The position numbers and the translations under genes are program-made. The notes beneath the pieces are model-generated. The model saw only the letters and a list, made by a program, of their open reading frames with translations. It was not told the origin of the DNA and ran no database searches. From Verrucomicrobiota bacterium (GTDB lineage Bacteria; Verrucomicrobiota; Verrucomicrobiia; Opitutales; Seribacteraceae), in contig JACNJI010000233.1 in the NCBI GenBank assembly GCA_014382645.1, positions 1 to 5,406 on the forward strand: DNA of 5,406 nt. The letters run 5' to 3'. Position 1 is the first letter of the stretch; each line of letters starts with the position of its first letter. Positions 4,920 through 5,406 of the stretch are shown piece by piece.

Positions 4920-5406
4920 ATGGAACCCGAAGCGCAAAAAGGAAGCAAGATTCGTCGAGAATACGACGAGCAATTCGTGGTTACTCCCGAGTACCACGCC
5001 TCTCTTCCCGACGTCCAAAACAGCGGTGCCTCCGGCATGGAGGGCGCCAACGTGCCCATTCTGCAGGTGGGCATCTCCGGGTTTCGCCTGCCGCTTCGCT
5101 ACGTAGGGCCGGACGGCGAGGATCTTTGCCTGGAAACCAAGGTGACGGGGACGGTGAGCTTGGACGCCGACAAGAAGGGGATCAACATGTCCCGCATAAT
5201 GCGAACCTTCTATGATTTCAAGGACGAGACCTTCTCCCCCGAAGTGCTCGGCAAAGTGCTTCGCGTCTACAAGGATCGCCTCGACTCGCGGGAAGCTCGA
5301 TTGAAAACCGCCTTTTCCTACCCCATGGAACAGGAAAGCCTGCGCAGCGGGTTGCGCGGAATCCAGTACTACAATTGCTCTTTCGAGGGCCTCATTGCTT
5401 TAGCGG
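4920..5406 (+). CDS. folE2: GTP cyclohydrolase IB (FolE2 family), N-terminal part, cut by window edge
   Basis: Catalyses GTP to 7,8-dihydroneopterin triphosphate, the first step towards tetrahydrofolate and, in many bacteria, queuosine; cytoplasmic. 162 codons are present, probably a little over half of the protein. FolE2 marks in order: LPDVQNS (29-35), VPILQVGISGFRLPL (45-59), KGINMSRIMRTFY (86-98), LDSREARLKTAFSYP (121-135) and the following strand with YYNCSFEG (150-157). Gonococcal FolE2, as I recall it, has DVQSS, INQVGI, KGTHMSRF and LDSRAGKISVSFPF at equivalent places. The metal-binding catalytic Cys motif (PCS) and the GAHNQR segment lie beyond the edge, so activity cannot be judged. 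ATG 4920 is the only ATG before DVQ in this frame after the gpmA stop; it has no clear Shine-Dalgarno. The gene may share the gpmA transcript. FolE2 is the alternative to zinc-dependent FolE. Confidence 0.9.
   Translation, partial: MEPEAQKGSKIRREYDEQFVVTPEYHASLPDVQNSGASGMEGANVPILQVGISGFRLPLRYVGPDGEDLCLETKVTGTVSLDADKKGINMSRIMRTFYDFKDETFSPEVLGKVLRVYKDRLDSREARLKTAFSYPMEQESLRSGLRGIQYYNCSFEGLIALA

Noticed and set aside
1..5406. A new multi-gene defence or mobile system
   Set aside because: The complete or recognisable genes are a surface protein, a BI-1 family protein, gpmA and folE2. None is a known defence or mobility component.

Overview
This window looks like a piece of a bacterial chromosome, most likely from the Verrucomicrobiota and perhaps the Opitutae. 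The taxon call is inference. It rests on a very large secreted LamG/Ig-like protein with a 'YLAQKWG...HPY' motif of a kind common in that group, next to ordinary housekeeping genes. The genes are well above half G+C. The long intergenic region is AT-rich (18/60 G+C in 2821-2880, 17/60 in 3061-3120).

Layout. Positions 1-2560 (minus strand) hold one uninterrupted reading frame of 853 codons. It starts at 2560 and runs off the left edge, so its C-terminus is missing. It encodes a signal peptide, an Ig-like module, a LamG (concanavalin A-like) domain, a second copy of the Ig-like module, a second concanavalin-like domain, a putative-Ig (He_PIG-type) domain and the beginning of a fibronectin-III-like domain. 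Positions 2561-3300 are a 740-base AT-rich region between divergent genes. It has no convincing gene but carries several structures: competing hairpins, a terminator-like hairpin with a self-complementary loop, three perfect 12-bp tandem repeats, an inverted repeat and a possible 14-codon leader ORF. Positions 3301-4005 (plus) encode a seven-helix Bax inhibitor-1/YccA-family membrane protein, closed by a strong intrinsic terminator at 4033-4070. Positions 4134-4880 (plus) encode a complete 2,3-bisphosphoglycerate-dependent phosphoglycerate mutase (gpmA). From 4920 to the right edge (plus) lies the N-terminal part of a type IB GTP cyclohydrolase (folE2).

How they fit together. The LamG protein is exported and probably acts at the cell surface or outside it in binding or adhesion. 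The BI-1 protein is a stand-alone inner-membrane unit. gpmA (glycolysis) and folE2 (entry to folate or deazapurine synthesis) are codirectional, 39 bases apart, and may be cotranscribed, although a weak terminator-like hairpin spans the gpmA stop. No metabolic link between them is evident.

I found no mobile element, CRISPR array, tRNA, rRNA or defence system. I see no clear new multi-gene system. The less explained material is the structured AT-rich region at 2561-3300.
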